A stretch of 48,905 nt of DNA, from the NCBI GenBank assembly GCA_947470185.1, contig CANIRZ010000011.1, forward strand, positions 1 to 48,905. Reading direction: 5' to 3'. Positions 1 to 11,177 of the stretch are shown here, in pieces. The stretch comes from Sphingomonadales bacterium (GTDB lineage Bacteria; Pseudomonadota; Alphaproteobacteria; Sphingomonadales; Sphingomonadaceae). Every line of letters starts with the position of its first letter. Positions within the stretch are counted from its first letter, which is position 1. The notes beneath the pieces were generated by a model. The model was not told the origin of the DNA and made no database searches. It saw only the letters and a program-made list of their open reading frames with translations. Position numbers and translations under genes: made by a program.

Positions 1-716
1 TCGTTATGAGCCAACAGGCGCTAAAGCCAGTCCATGCCGGCCGCTTTTATGTTCACACCGGTTCCAACAAAGGCAAGGTACCCAAAGGCGCCACGCCTTT
101 CCTGATTGAAGCCAGTCGCGCCTTTGGCACTGGCGGCCACGAAACCACTAGCGGCTGCTTGGCAATGCTCGACGACATGAAGCGCGCTGGCAAAAGGTTT
201 GACCTGATCGCTGATATTGGAACGGGCACTGGCCTGCTCGCTTTCGCTGCACACAGCTTGTGGCCAAAAGCATATCTGACGGCGTCTGACATTGACCCCG
301 TAAGTGTTGAGGTCACCTCAGGCAATGCCAATGCCAACAACGTGTCTTGCGGCGTTTCTAAGGGCCAAATTGCGCTTTGTGTAGCCGAAGGCACTGCGCA
401 CCCACTTATCGCCTCACGCGCGCCCTACGACCTTGTTACGGCTAACATTCTTGCTGGTCCGTTGATTGAACTCGCGCCCTCACTTGCAGAGATTGTAGGC
501 GATGGCGGTTCCCTCATACTGGCCGGATTGTTAAACACGCAGGCAAAAGCGGTCGTCCGGGCCTACAGACGTCAGGGTTTTCGCTTACAAAAACGCGTTG
601 ATCGCGGCGACTGGCCATGTTTGTGGCTGGTAAAACGCAGGTCCTATAGCTGGAAGCGTCCAACGCGGGCCACTGGTCGAACCAGCCAGCCGCCCGGCGA
701 TTTTGGAACATGGTAG
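1..716 (+). CDS. prmA: Ribosomal protein L11 methyltransferase, 5'-truncated by window edge
   Basis: This is the C-terminal part of a SAM-dependent methyltransferase of the PrmA family, which trimethylates ribosomal protein L11. The reading frame is open to the left edge, so the true start lies outside; family members are usually near 290-310 residues and about 237 are present. Counting from the ATG at 6, the segment AFGTGGHETT (residues 39-48) is the PrmA hallmark, DIGTGTG (70-76) is the SAM-binding glycine loop, SDIDP follows as the acidic loop, and TANILAGPL is the substrate-side motif equivalent to NILANPL. The last 25 or so residues are a basic tail beyond the usual end. It converges with phhA, whose stop lies 26 bases away. 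Family assignment is firm; the activity is inferred from family. Confidence 0.93.
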   Translation, partial: VMSQQALKPVHAGRFYVHTGSNKGKVPKGATPFLIEASRAFGTGGHETTSGCLAMLDDMKRAGKRFDLIADIGTGTGLLAFAAHSLWPKAYLTASDIDPVSVEVTSGNANANNVSCGVSKGQIALCVAEGTAHPLIASRAPYDLVTANILAGPLIELAPSLAEIVGDGGSLILAGLLNTQAKAVVRAYRRQGFRLQKRVDRGDWPCLWLVKRRSYSWKRPTRATGRTSQPPGDFGTW

Positions 717-742
717 AAAATCTTTAGAAAGGCCTGCTGACG

Positions 743-1576
743 TTACGCAATCAGCACATCATCCGCCAAAACCTCGCTTGCGGCGATATCAGGAAGTATG
801 TCCAGCCGCGCGTAAAGCGGAGCGAAGTCTGTTTCCACAGTAACGTTTAACAATTCGTCGATACTGGAAATGACAAAATAATTCTGCTGAAAATCGTCGA
901 TCCGGTAATGTGTTCGCATGACCCGAAGCAGGTCAAACGCGATGCGGTTGGGTCTAGGGTCTTCCAGAGCGAAGATGGTCTCGGCGTAACTTGAAACGAT
1001 GCCGGCGCCATAAATGCGCAAACCGTTGGGTTGTTTAATCAGACCAAATTCCACTGTATACCAATATAATCGCGCCAGATGATCAAGCGCGCCAAAGCCA
1101 AGCGAACGCAGCCCGCCTTTGCCATAAGCCACCATATAATCGGCAAATACGGGATCGGCCAACATGGGAACATGTCCAAAAACATCGTGAAACACATCAG
1201 GCTCTTGCAGATAATCCGATTGTTCCGGCGTCCGGATAAAATTTCCAGCAGGGAACCGCCGATTGGCAAGGTGGTCGAAAAACACGGCGTCTGGAACAAG
1301 GCCAGGTACAGCGATTATCTGCCAGCCCGTTGCCGACATTAACTGTGCATTCAATTCGCGATAATCAGGAATGCCGGGACGAGAGAGCTTAAGCACATCG
1401 ATACCGCGCAAAAAGGCGTCGGCGGCGCGCCCAGGCAGCATCGCAGTCTGCCGGGCAAACAGCGTGTCCCACATGGCATGCTCATCCGCGCTGAACCTGT
1501 CCCAGTTTTGTGGCACGCTCCAATCTGTATTCGCCCCGGCAGGCGGCGTTTCATAGACGTGGCTGATATTTTTCAT
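743..1576 (-). CDS. phhA: Phenylalanine 4-monooxygenase (phenylalanine hydroxylase)
   Basis: A non-heme iron, pterin-dependent hydroxylase that converts phenylalanine to tyrosine in the cytoplasm. The 277-residue protein is a single catalytic domain without the regulatory ACT domain of animal enzymes, as expected for bacteria. The iron facial triad is visible: PDVFHDVFGHVP supplies His130 and His135, and the helix YWYTVEFGL supplies Glu176. The start gives the N-terminus MKNISHVYETPP; no strong ribosome binding site is visible in front of it. It lies 51 bases downstream of ligA on the same strand and may be read from the bamD-recN-ligA transcript, although it has no functional link to those genes. 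A pterin recycling gene (phhB) is not in the window. Confidence 0.95.
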   Translation of the reverse strand: MKNISHVYETPPAGANTDWSVPQNWDRFSADEHAMWDTLFARQTAMLPGRAADAFLRGIDVLKLSRPGIPDYRELNAQLMSATGWQIIAVPGLVPDAVFFDHLANRRFPAGNFIRTPEQSDYLQEPDVFHDVFGHVPMLADPVFADYMVAYGKGGLRSLGFGALDHLARLYWYTVEFGLIKQPNGLRIYGAGIVSSYAETIFALEDPRPNRIAFDLLRVMRTHYRIDDFQQNYFVISSIDELLNVTVETDFAPLYARLDILPDIAASEVLADDVLIA

Positions 1577-1627
1577 GCCAACAGGTTACACTTGAAACCA
1601 CTTGGCAGCAACCGCGCTGTGTTAGAT

Positions 1628-3706
<2,079 letters not shown>

Positions 3707-5362
3707 TTACACTATTTCCAACAGGCGCTCTGCCTGCGCTCTAGCCTCATCGGTCACCTCCGCCCCAGAGAGCATACGTGCGATTTCCTGCCGACGTGCC
3801 TCGGCATCAAGCAAGGTAACACCGGTCCGTGTAACAGTGCCCTGACTCGATTTCGCGATAAAATAATGCGCCTTCCCCTTTGCAGCGACTTGCGGGCTAT
3901 GGGTAACAGCCAATAATTGCGTGCGGGTGGCCAAGCGCGCAAGGCGTTCGCCAATCGCGGCGGCTACAGCGCCACCCACACCTCTGTCGATTTCATCAAA
4001 GATAATCGTGGCAGCGCCCCCTTCTTCCGCCAACGCAACTTTCAGCGCGAGGATGAAGCGGGACAATTCACCACCGGATGCAATTTTAGCCAGTGGCGCA
4101 AATGGCGCGCCGGGATTGGTCGAAATCAGAAACTCGACGCGGTCCATGCCCCATGCAGTCCATCGGTCTTCGGGTAACTTCTCCACCGCCGTTTGGAACT
4201 GCGCGGCATCAAGCTTCAACGGAGCAAGCTCGTTTTTAACGGCTGCATCCAACTTTACCGCAGCCGCCGCCCTGGCTGCGGACAATGCGCTCGCGGAATG
4301 TACATAGGCGTTGTGCTTTGCCGCAACCTCAGCCTCAAGCAAAACAAGTCCCTCGCCTCCGGCCTCAATTGAATGCAACTGTGCCGTCAACCTTTCCTGC
4401 AAGGCGATGATACCATCGGGGGCGATATTATGCTTACGCGCCAGTGCCCGCAGCTCGAACAAGCGCTCCTCAATCTCGTCAAGCCGCGCTGGTTCATATT
4501 CGATCGCTCGCGCCGCCGCGTTCAATTTATCTTCGGCATCGCTTGCTTCAATAACGGCGCGGTCCAGTGACGTCAGCGCTTCGGCCAATAATGGATGGGC
4601 GTCCGCCAATCGGTCAAGCTTGCGGGCTGCACTGCGAATGAGTGACAGACCGCTTTTGGGCCCGTCAAAACTTTCCAGCACCGTCTTTAAGTCTTCGGCA
4701 ATGCGCTCGCCCTTTTGCATGTCGGAACGTTCACCGGCGAGCTGCTCTTCCTCCCCTGGCTGAGGATGGAATGCCGCGAGTTCCGCAACCGAATGTTCAA
4801 GCCACTCACGATCACGCGCCGCATTTTCCAGAGCCTCGCGGGCAATATCTAGCCGCGATTTAGCATCCTGCCATGCAGCAAAATTGGCGGAAACGGTTGC
4901 GGTATCGCTTCGGCCAAAAGCATCCAACAAACTGCGATGCCCGCGTGCGTTCAACATTCCGCGATCATCATGCTGGCCGTGGATTTCGACCAAAGCCGCT
5001 CCGACTTCCCGCAAAAGTGCCGCCGAGCAGGGCTGGTCATTGATAAATGCCTTGCTTCCACCATCGGCCTTAACGGACCGGCGAATGATTAAAGGCTCAT
5101 CCATCTCAATGTCGATGTCGTTCTCTGCAAGCAACGCCGCAACATGCGCGGGCGATTCAAAGCTGGCCGTTACTTGCGCCTTTTCCGCGCCTGACCTTAC
5201 AAGCCCGCTATCCGCGCGCGCGCCAAGCGCAAGACCAAGCGCGTCTAGCAATATAGATTTTCCCGCCCCGGTTTCACCGGTGAGAACGCCAAGTCCGCCT
5301 GCAAACTCTAGGTCCAGTGCCTCGATCAGCACGACGTCGCGGATCGAGAGCCCCGTTAGCAT
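3707..5362 (-). CDS. recN: DNA repair protein RecN
   Basis: An SMC-like ATPase that acts at double-strand breaks with RecA. Of 551 residues, the N-terminal head carries the Walker A motif GETGAGKS (29-36). The middle is a long Ala/Glu/Arg-rich stretch predicted to form the antiparallel coiled coil. The C-terminal head carries the ABC signature ASGGELSRF and the Walker B segment TIIFDEIDRGVGG, followed by the H-loop region LLAVTHSPQVAA. Length and motif spacing match the family. The start lies only 4 bases after the bamD stop, so the two are almost certainly cotranscribed; ligA follows 33 bases later. RecN genes are often SOS-controlled, but no LexA-type site is recognisable here, because the gene has no upstream gap of its own. 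Confidence 0.96.
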   Translation of the reverse strand: MLTGLSIRDVVLIEALDLEFAGGLGVLTGETGAGKSILLDALGLALGARADSGLVRSGAEKAQVTASFESPAHVAALLAENDIDIEMDEPLIIRRSVKADGGSKAFINDQPCSAALLREVGAALVEIHGQHDDRGMLNARGHRSLLDAFGRSDTATVSANFAAWQDAKSRLDIAREALENAARDREWLEHSVAELAAFHPQPGEEEQLAGERSDMQKGERIAEDLKTVLESFDGPKSGLSLIRSAARKLDRLADAHPLLAEALTSLDRAVIEASDAEDKLNAAARAIEYEPARLDEIEERLFELRALARKHNIAPDGIIALQERLTAQLHSIEAGGEGLVLLEAEVAAKHNAYVHSASALSAARAAAAVKLDAAVKNELAPLKLDAAQFQTAVEKLPEDRWTAWGMDRVEFLISTNPGAPFAPLAKIASGGELSRFILALKVALAEEGGAATIIFDEIDRGVGGAVAAAIGERLARLATRTQLLAVTHSPQVAAKGKAHYFIAKSSQGTVTRTGVTLLDAEARRQEIARMLSGAEVTDEARAQAERLLEIV

Positions 5363-5366
5363 GGCA

Positions 5367-6161
5367 TTACGCGGCGGGCGCGTTCTTCTGCATTAGGTTA
5401 TAAGCACGGGCATACCATTCGCTGCCCGGATAGTTGGCGCCCAGCACGGCCGCTGCCTTCTTTGCCTCTTCCGGCACGCCCATCGCAAGATAGCTTTCGG
5501 TCAGGCGATACAGAGCTTCTGGTGCGTGCGTGGTCGTGTCATATTTCTCAACCACTTCGCGGAAGCGCAACGATGACGCGAGCCACAGCGCACGGCGTTG
5601 ATAGAAGCGGCCAATTTCCATTTCCTTGCCGGCCAAATGGTCACGCACAAGATCGATCTTCAACGTCGCATCAGACGCATAACGCGACGCGGGATAACGA
5701 CGCTGCACTTCACCAAGAGCTGCAAGCGCCTGCTCGGAAATTTTCTGGTCGCGGGTCACATCGCTAATTTGCTCATAATAGGACAAAGCGATCAGATAAT
5801 AGGCGTATGACGCATCCTTGTTGCCGGGGTGGATCGACAGAAAGCGGCGCGACGATTGAATCGACTCGTTGTACTTCTGCGCCATATAGTAACTGAACGC
5901 GCTCATCAGCTGAGCTCGGCGGGCCCAAGGCGAGTAAGGATGCTGGCGCTCAACCTCATCAAACAAAGCTGCGGCAACTTCATATTGCTTGTTATCAAGC
6001 TTATTCTTGGCCGCCCCATACAGCGTATTCACGTCACGCGCGACATAACGGGTGTTGCTGCCTGGCTTTGCCCCGCCGCCGCCCAGACCGAGTACGGCGC
6101 AACCGGAAAGCATGGAAGATGCGGCCAATACCGCTGCGGGCGCGAGGAATTTTTTGTTCAT
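5367..6161 (-). CDS. bamD: Outer membrane protein assembly factor BamD (ComL)
   Basis: A periplasm-facing lipoprotein of the BAM complex that inserts beta-barrel proteins into the outer membrane. The N-terminus MNKKFLAPAAVLAASSMLSGC ends in a lipobox (LSGC) with lipidated Cys21, followed by a Gly-rich linker. The rest is built of TPR-like helical repeats: NTLYGAAKNKLDNKQYEVAA and HPYSPWARRAQLMSAFSYY resemble the first repeats of BamD, and YEQISDVTRDQ matches a conserved family segment. Length 264 is typical. It opens the bamD-recN-ligA cluster. The gap upstream (6162-6284) separates it from the pnp terminator and should hold its promoter, though I cannot point to clear -35/-10 boxes. Confidence 0.94.
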   Translation of the reverse strand: MNKKFLAPAAVLAASSMLSGCAVLGLGGGGAKPGSNTRYVARDVNTLYGAAKNKLDNKQYEVAAALFDEVERQHPYSPWARRAQLMSAFSYYMAQKYNESIQSSRRFLSIHPGNKDASYAYYLIALSYYEQISDVTRDQKISEQALAALGEVQRRYPASRYASDATLKIDLVRDHLAGKEMEIGRFYQRRALWLASSLRFREVVEKYDTTTHAPEALYRLTESYLAMGVPEEAKKAAAVLGANYPGSEWYARAYNLMQKNAPAA

Positions 6162-6284
6162 GAATGTTCCCTAGATAATCTTGTCCGCTCCGCCAAGCCT
6201 TTTGCTTCGCATTGCGCATAAAGACCGCAGCACCGTGGCGGAAATCTCCTGTATCGGTGATGAACTGTTTACGGATGAAATACG

Positions 6285-6313
6285 AAAAAAGGGGCCGCCG
6301 AAGCAGCCCCTTT
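6285..6313 (-). terminator. Rho-independent terminator after pnp
   Basis: Read on the minus strand, an 8-base-pair stem (GGGGCTGC with GCGGCCCC, one G-U pair) closes a TTCG tetraloop. It is preceded by AAA and followed directly by six T residues. It lies about 60 bases after the pnp stop and ahead of bamD, so it closes the rimP-to-pnp block. The stem, stable loop and T-run are all seen directly in the sequence. Confidence 0.9.
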
Positions 6314-6374
6314 CCTCTCTATCCTTTTACAGGATAATCCCTGTGGGCGAATTACCGCCACAAGCCTTTTAGGC

Positions 6375-8699
6375 TTAGTCTTTCAAGAAAGCTGGCACAT
6401 GGTCGGGATCGCCCCCGCCCTTGTTTTCGCCTTCTGAACGCTCTTGGCGTGGACCACGGTCGCCGCGGCCTTCACCACGTCCACCGCCATCACGACGCGG
6501 ACCACGGTCGCCACGGCCTTCGCCGCGTCCACCACCGCCGCCTTCACGACGGGGGCCACGATCGCTGCGCTCGGTCTTTTCGCGGGGCGGGCGTGTGTCT
6601 TCCAACTCTTCACCGGTTTCTTGGTCAACAACGCGCATCGACAGGCGAACCTTGCCCCGCGGATCGATTTCCAGAACCTTGACCTTAACGTCCATGCCTT
6701 CGCTGACAACATCCGTAACCTTCTCAACGCGCTCGTTGCGCATTTCGCTGACATGGACGAGACCGTCCTTGCCGCCCATGAAGTTCACGAATGCACCGAA
6801 ATCAACCAGGTTCACAACCTTACCGTCATAGACCTTGCCGACTTCTGCTTCTTCAACGATGCCGGAAATCCACTTACGTGCAGCTTCGATCTGCGCAATA
6901 TCGGACGACGAAATCTTGATAAGACCTTCGTCATCAATGTCGACCTTTGCACCGGTAGTCGCAACGATTTCGCGAATGACCTTGCCGCCCGTACCGATGA
7001 TGTCGCGGATCTTCGCTTTGTCGATCTGCATTGTTTCGATACGTGGTGCGTGCGCGGACAATTCACCACGGGCTTCGCCCAGTGCCTTGGCCATTTCACC
7101 AAGAATATGCGCGCGGCCTTCCTTGGCTTGGTTCAATGCAGCTTCAAAGATCTCACGGGTAATACCGGCGATTTTGATGTCCATCTGCATCGTGGTGATG
7201 CCTTCTGATGTACCAGCTACCTTGAAATCCATATCGCCAAGATGATCTTCGTCACCCAAGATGTCGGACAGAATGGCGTAATCCTTGCCTTCAAGAATAA
7301 GGCCCATCGCGATACCGGAAACCGGGCGCTTGATTGGCACGCCAGCGTCCATCATTGCAAGGCTTCCGCCGCAAACCGACGCCATCGACGACGAACCATT
7401 GGATTCGGTAATGTCGCTGGTGATGCGGATTGTGTAAGGAAACTCATCCTTGGTTGGCAAAACGGCGTGCAGCGCGCGCCATGCAAGCTTACCATGGCCG
7501 ATGTCACGGCGGCTTGGCGCGCCGAAACGTCCCACTTCACCAACGCTGTACGGCGGGAAGTTATAATGCAGCATGAAGTTTTCATAATGCAGGCCACCAA
7601 GACCGTCGATCATCTGCTCTGCGTCCTTGGTACCCAAGGTGCAGGTCGCGATGGTCTGCGTTTCACCACGTGTAAATAGCGCCGAACCGTGTGAACGTGG
7701 CAAGAAATGCGTTTCTGCCAAGATTGGACGGATTTGCGAAGTTGTGCGTCCATCGATGCGTGTACCATCCTTAAGGATTGCACCGCGCACGATTTCAGCT
7801 TCTAGCTTCTTCATCAGCTTACCAGCGGCCATCTGGTCCTGCGGGCTTGCATCTGTGAACGCTTCCTTCGCAGCAGCGCGCGCCGCATTTAGTGCGTTTG
7901 AACGTGCCGACTTGTCAGTTAGCTTATACGCTGCGGCAATATCCTTGCCGATAAGTTTCTTGAGCTTGTCCTTAGCGGCTGAAAGATCAGCCTGCTCTGC
8001 CATTGCCCAAGGCTCCTTCGCAGCTTGCTCTGCAAGCTTGATAATTGCCTTAACGACTTCCTTACATGCGTCATGCGCGAACAGGACGGCACCAAGCATG
8101 ATTTCTTCCGAAAGCTCATTGGCTTCGGATTCCACCATCATCACGGCGTCATAGGTCGCAGCAACGACCAGATCGAGGTCGCCTTCGGCAACCTGTTCGT
8201 CGGTTGGGTTCAGAATATATTCGCCATTCAGGTAACCCACGCGTGCTGCGCCGATTGGGCCCATGAAAGGAACGCCCGAAATGGTCATTGCGGCCGACGC
8301 GGCGACGAGCGCCAGAATGTCAGGCTCATTCTCGCCATCATAGCTAAGAACTTGCGCGATCGCATTGATTTCGTTGTAGAAACCTTCTGGGAACAACGGA
8401 CGAAGCGGACGGTCAATCAGACGCGAAACCAGCGTTTCCTTTTCGGTCGCACCACGTTCACGCTTGAAAAAGCCACCGGGAATACGGCCAGCTGCGGAAT
8501 ATTTTTCTTGGTAGTGAACGGTTAGCGGGAAGAAATCCTGGCCATCCTTCACTGACTTTGCGGCGGTAACCGCGCAAAGCACAACAGTTTCACCAAGCGA
8601 CGCCATAACAGCGCCGTCAGCTTGACGGGCAACTTTGCCCGTTTCGAGTGTCAGGGTTTGTCCGCCCCACTCGATTGATACAGTTTTCGTATTAAACAT
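6375..8699 (-). CDS. pnp: Polyribonucleotide nucleotidyltransferase (PNPase)
   Basis: A phosphorolytic 3'-5' exoribonuclease and degradosome component. The start at 8699 ([13 protein letters not shown]) is chosen over an in-frame ATG 27 bases upstream because AAAGGAAAA sits just before it and the family begins here; this gives 774 residues. Domains in order: RNase PH-like core 1, an all-alpha linker, RNase PH-like core 2 ([13 protein letters not shown] region), a KH domain with [15 protein letters not shown], and an S1 domain with [18 protein letters not shown]. The last 70 or so residues are an unusual Arg/Gly/Asp-rich tail with repeated [12 protein letters not shown] units. It is downstream of rpsO, separated by a 199-base leader. 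In enteric bacteria PNPase represses its own leader; similar control here is inference. Confidence 0.97.
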   Translation of the reverse strand: MFNTKTVSIEWGGQTLTLETGKVARQADGAVMASLGETVVLCAVTAAKSVKDGQDFFPLTVHYQEKYSAAGRIPGGFFKRERGATEKETLVSRLIDRPLRPLFPEGFYNEINAIAQVLSYDGENEPDILALVAASAAMTISGVPFMGPIGAARVGYLNGEYILNPTDEQVAEGDLDLVVAATYDAVMMVESEANELSEEIMLGAVLFAHDACKEVVKAIIKLAEQAAKEPWAMAEQADLSAAKDKLKKLIGKDIAAAYKLTDKSARSNALNAARAAAKEAFTDASPQDQMAAGKLMKKLEAEIVRGAILKDGTRIDGRTTSQIRPILAETHFLPRSHGSALFTRGETQTIATCTLGTKDAEQMIDGLGGLHYENFMLHYNFPPYSVGEVGRFGAPSRRDIGHGKLAWRALHAVLPTKDEFPYTIRITSDITESNGSSSMASVCGGSLAMMDAGVPIKRPVSGIAMGLILEGKDYAILSDILGDEDHLGDMDFKVAGTSEGITTMQMDIKIAGITREIFEAALNQAKEGRAHILGEMAKALGEARGELSAHAPRIETMQIDKAKIRDIIGTGGKVIREIVATTGAKVDIDDEGLIKISSSDIAQIEAARKWISGIVEEAEVGKVYDGKVVNLVDFGAFVNFMGGKDGLVHVSEMRNERVEKVTDVVSEGMDVKVKVLEIDPRGKVRLSMRVVDQETGEELEDTRPPREKTERSDRGPRREGGGGGRGEGRGDRGPRRDGGGRGEGRGDRGPRQERSEGENKGGGDPDHVPAFLKD
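6451..6539 (-). repeat. Tandem repeat encoding the Arg/Gly-rich PNPase tail
   Basis: Two copies of a roughly 38-41-base segment lie 48 bases apart (starting at 6451 and 6499 on the plus strand). Each encodes the protein unit [12 protein letters not shown], and a degenerate third copy begins near 6550. The repeat keeps the pnp frame because the spacing is a multiple of three. Such a tract can expand or contract by slippage or recombination. Confidence 0.75.
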
Positions 8700-8869
8700 A
8701 GATTTTCCTTTGACCCGCATGCCCAATGCGATGCGGGGCCTCTTGAGTTGCGGACATACCGATCCGCCGCGGATGGGGCATTTTCGAGCCCCGATGGCAG
8801 TCCAGCCTCATTGCTGGAATGCCCTGTTCATGCTCCCCCAAAACATATTCAGGAGACGCAATACGCAAA
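8700..8869 (-). promoter_or_regulatory. pnp leader region with three hairpins
   Basis: The 170 bases between the hairpin after rpsO and the pnp start have no credible gene. Three inverted repeats are visible: 8714-8720 with 8731-8737 (CCCGCAT/ATGCGGG, next to the ribosome binding site), 8775-8779 with 8788-8792 (GGGGC/GCCCC), and 8801-8806 with 8813-8818 (TCCAGC/GCTGGA). In enteric bacteria the pnp leader forms stems that RNase III cuts and PNPase then degrades to repress itself. Equivalent control here is an inference from position and structure. Confidence 0.45.
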
Positions 8870-8889
8870 CGGCCCGCCAAAGCGGGCCG
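8870..8889 (-). terminator. Hairpin after rpsO, possible partial terminator
   Basis: A perfect 8-base-pair GC-rich stem, CGGCCCGC with GCGGGCCG, closes a 4-base loop 9 bases after the rpsO stop. The T-run after it on the minus strand is short (TTT then GCG). It may therefore terminate only partly, or protect the rpsO 3' end while allowing read-through into pnp. Confidence 0.6.
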
Positions 8890-8898
8890 AGAGTGAAT

Positions 8899-9168
8899 TT
8901 ACTTACGAAGACCAAGCTTCGCGATAAGGGCGGCATAACGCGCGCCGTCGATTTTTTTGAGATAATCCAGAAGCGAACGACGCTTGTTGACCATCTGGAG
9001 AAGACCACGACGCGAATGATTGTCCTTGTGGTGCTCTTTAAAATGGGAAGTCAGGCCATTGATACGGTCAGTCAGGATTGCAACCTGCACTTCTGGTGAT
9101 CCGGTATCGTTAGGCTCGCGTGCGTGCTCTTTGATGACCTGGGCTTTACGTTCTGCTGTAATCGTCAT
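8899..9168 (-). CDS. rpsO: 30S ribosomal protein S15
   Basis: The 89-residue primary 16S rRNA-binding protein of the small subunit platform. The start at 9168 ([12 protein letters not shown]) is chosen over a longer frame because AAGGA precedes it closely and S15 normally has 88-89 residues. The conserved core is plain: [34 protein letters not shown] and [15 protein letters not shown]. It lies 16 bases downstream of truB and upstream of pnp, the classic truB-rpsO-pnp order. S15 represses its own mRNA in several bacteria, but no such structure can be asserted here. Confidence 0.97.
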   Translation of the reverse strand: MTITAERKAQVIKEHAREPNDTGSPEVQVAILTDRINGLTSHFKEHHKDNHSRRGLLQMVNKRRSLLDYLKKIDGARYAALIAKLGLRK

Positions 9169-9184
9169 ATTTTTCCTTCGAACA

Positions 9185-10132
9185 TCATGGAGTAAGGTTA
9201 AAGCCACGGACGGTTTTCAATGTTCCGTCGATGCTCTCCACCAGTGCGATAGGACGCGAATCTGCGCCCCTCGCCCAATGTAGCCCATCTTTCATGGCAA
9301 TCCCGGTCAAGACGCGGCCCTGTTGAACCGCCCTTGCCTGTTCCGGGGAGAGATCCAGAGCCGGGATGTCGTCCAGCCCTGCCTCTATCGGCAAGATAAT
9401 GTCTTCTTGGGCGGCTCCTTGGCCGAATGCATTCAGTTTGTCTAGCGAAATCGCGCTTTTTAGGGCGAACGGCCCGGCACGCGTGCGGCGCAGCATCGAA
9501 ACATGCCCAACGGTCCCAAGCGCATGCGCGATGTCACGCGCTAGGCTGCGGATATATGTGCCTTTGGAAACGTCGGCGGTGAGTGTGACCGCATTCAACA
9601 GGTCGTCATGCTGAATGAAAGATTCTAGAACGCCAGTCACCGCAGTTGAAGCACGTTCAACATGACCGACGGAAAGGTCGTGGACCGTCACTGCGCGCGA
9701 CTTCATTTCAATGACTTCACCTGCCCGCGCACGGTCATAGGCACGCTTTCCATCTATTTTAATGGCAGAATAAGCGGGTGGAATTTGCTCTATCTGACCA
9801 GTAAAATTTGGAAGAACAGCCGCCAACTCCTTCATAGTCGGACGATGGTCAGACGTAGCAACAATCTGCCCTTCCGCGTCCAGGCCGCTGGTTTCTGTCC
9901 CAAAACTTATCGTAAAATCATACGTCTTGGATGCATCAAGCATGCGCCCGCATAATTTGGTCGCTTCGCCCAAGGCGATGGGCAGCACGCCAGTTGCGAG
10001 TGGATCAAGTGTGCCGCTGTGCCCGACCTTCACCTTGCCAAAGCCAGCGCTACGCAAATTCCGCTTTACGGCTGCAACCGCCTGCGTTGAGCCGAGCCCG
10101 AGCGGTTTATCAAGGATGATCCAGCCATGCAT
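9185..10132 (-). CDS. truB: tRNA pseudouridine(55) synthase TruB
   Basis: Makes pseudouridine 55 in the T-loop of tRNAs. The N-terminal [19 protein letters not shown] is typical. The catalytic motif [15 protein letters not shown] contains Asp43, and the later [33 protein letters not shown] and [18 protein letters not shown] segments are the other family signatures. The 315-residue length is standard for the short-PUA bacterial type. It starts 6 bases after the tdk stop, so both are on one message, with rpsO 16 bases further down. Confidence 0.96.
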   Translation of the reverse strand: MHGWIILDKPLGLGSTQAVAAVKRNLRSAGFGKVKVGHSGTLDPLATGVLPIALGEATKLCGRMLDASKTYDFTISFGTETSGLDAEGQIVATSDHRPTMKELAAVLPNFTGQIEQIPPAYSAIKIDGKRAYDRARAGEVIEMKSRAVTVHDLSVGHVERASTAVTGVLESFIQHDDLLNAVTLTADVSKGTYIRSLARDIAHALGTVGHVSMLRRTRAGPFALKSAISLDKLNAFGQGAAQEDIILPIEAGLDDIPALDLSPEQARAVQQGRVLTGIAMKDGLHWARGADSRPIALVESIDGTLKTVRGFNLTP

Positions 10133-10138
10133 GCTGAC

Positions 10139-10720
10139 CTATCGTCCTGCCCGCGCCTCATTAAAATGTTTGCGGCACATCGCAACATAGCGATCGTCGC
10201 CACCGATTTCGGTTTGCGCGCCATCAACTACGGCTTTGCCAAATTCATCCACGCGTAAGTTCATTGTCGCTTTACGACCGCAATCGCAAACGCCTTTCAA
10301 CTCGATCAAATTGTCTGCGATCCCAAGAAGTGCAGCTGAACCGGGGAACAACTCACCCTGAAAATCGGTGCGCAGGCCATAGCATACCACCGGAATGCCC
10401 GCCTTGTCCGCAAGGCTGGCCGCCTGCCATACCTGCTCCTTTGACAAAAACTGCGCTTCATCAATCAGCACACAGGCCAAAGGTATTTCCTGATGCTGGG
10501 AAAGCACTGCCTTTTCAATATCAGTAGTGGATTCAAACCGGCTTGCGTTACCTGCGAGGCCAATACGCGAGCTAATCGCGCCAAAGCCCGGCCTATCATC
10601 AATCGCTGCGGTCCAAAGCATTACCGTCATGCCGCGCTCGCCATAATTGAACGCCGCCTGCAACAATGTGGACGATTTGCCAGCGTTCATCGATGCATAA
10701 TAGAAATACAGCTTTGCCAT
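10139..10720 (-). CDS. tdk: Thymidine kinase
   Basis: Phosphorylates thymidine to dTMP in the salvage pathway. The 193-residue type II enzyme shows the P-loop ASMNAGKSSTLLQ near the N-terminus, the Walker B/catalytic segment LIDEAQFLS, the lasso-side motif YGLRTDFQGELFPGS, and zinc-binding cysteines in VCDCGRKATMN and in YVAMCRKHF. Its start codon overlaps the rbfA stop by one base (TAATG on the minus strand) and its stop lies 6 bases before truB. It is therefore embedded in the translation-factor operon although its job is nucleotide salvage. Many alphaproteobacteria have rbfA next to truB directly, so this is an insertion relative to that order. Confidence 0.95.
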   Translation of the reverse strand: MAKLYFYYASMNAGKSSTLLQAAFNYGERGMTVMLWTAAIDDRPGFGAISSRIGLAGNASRFESTTDIEKAVLSQHQEIPLACVLIDEAQFLSKEQVWQAASLADKAGIPVVCYGLRTDFQGELFPGSAALLGIADNLIELKGVCDCGRKATMNLRVDEFGKAVVDGAQTEIGGDDRYVAMCRKHFNEARAGR

Positions 10721-11148
10721 TACGCAGCGTCGCCAGCTTGATCGGTCGCCTCATCCTCCGTCAGGTCCTGCTGAACCTTTGGCTGCGACAATAAACCTTC
10801 GATATGGGTTGCTTGGTCAAAACTATCGTCCGCGAGGAATTTCAGCTTCGCAGCGTATTTCATGCTCACACGGGCAGCGACTTCCTTCTGGAAAAACGCT
10901 GTGTTGGTGCGCAGAGCCTTAAGGACGACAGCTTCGTTCACCCCAAGCAACGGTTTAATGAACGCTGTCGCGTGCCGCAAATCAGGCGACATCCGCACTT
11001 CAGTTACGCTGACACTATGGCTGTTGAGGATATCGTCATGCACCTCTCCACGCGCAAGCAGTTCCGACAATATATGCCGGAATTGCTCACCTACGCGAAG
11101 AAGGCGGACAGAGCGGCCCTCAGGACCTGTATCGTTATGCTTAGCCAT
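10720..11148 (-). CDS. rbfA: 30S ribosome-binding factor RbfA
   Basis: A small KH-fold protein that helps mature the 5' end of 16S rRNA and the 30S subunit. In 142 residues it shows the family core: [40 protein letters not shown] and a helix ending [15 protein letters not shown], followed by an acidic tail of the kind seen in alphaproteobacteria. It sits between infB (29 bases upstream) and tdk (one-base overlap), the normal place for this gene. Confidence 0.95.
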   Translation of the reverse strand: MAKHNDTGPEGRSVRLLRVGEQFRHILSELLARGEVHDDILNSHSVSVTEVRMSPDLRHATAFIKPLLGVNEAVVLKALRTNTAFFQKEVAARVSMKYAAKLKFLADDSFDQATHIEGLLSQPKVQQDLTEDEATDQAGDAA

Positions 11149-11177
11149 AATTCTCGACTCTCAGGACCGAGCTAAAA

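Noticed and set aside
109-171. LigA-like worry that prmA start at the first ATG (position 6) is the real start
   Set aside because: The frame is open to the window edge and the family has about 70 more N-terminal residues, so this is a truncated gene.
6444-7208. 254-codon plus-strand frame opposite pnp
   Set aside because: Antisense shadow of the well-supported pnp gene, including its repeat tail.
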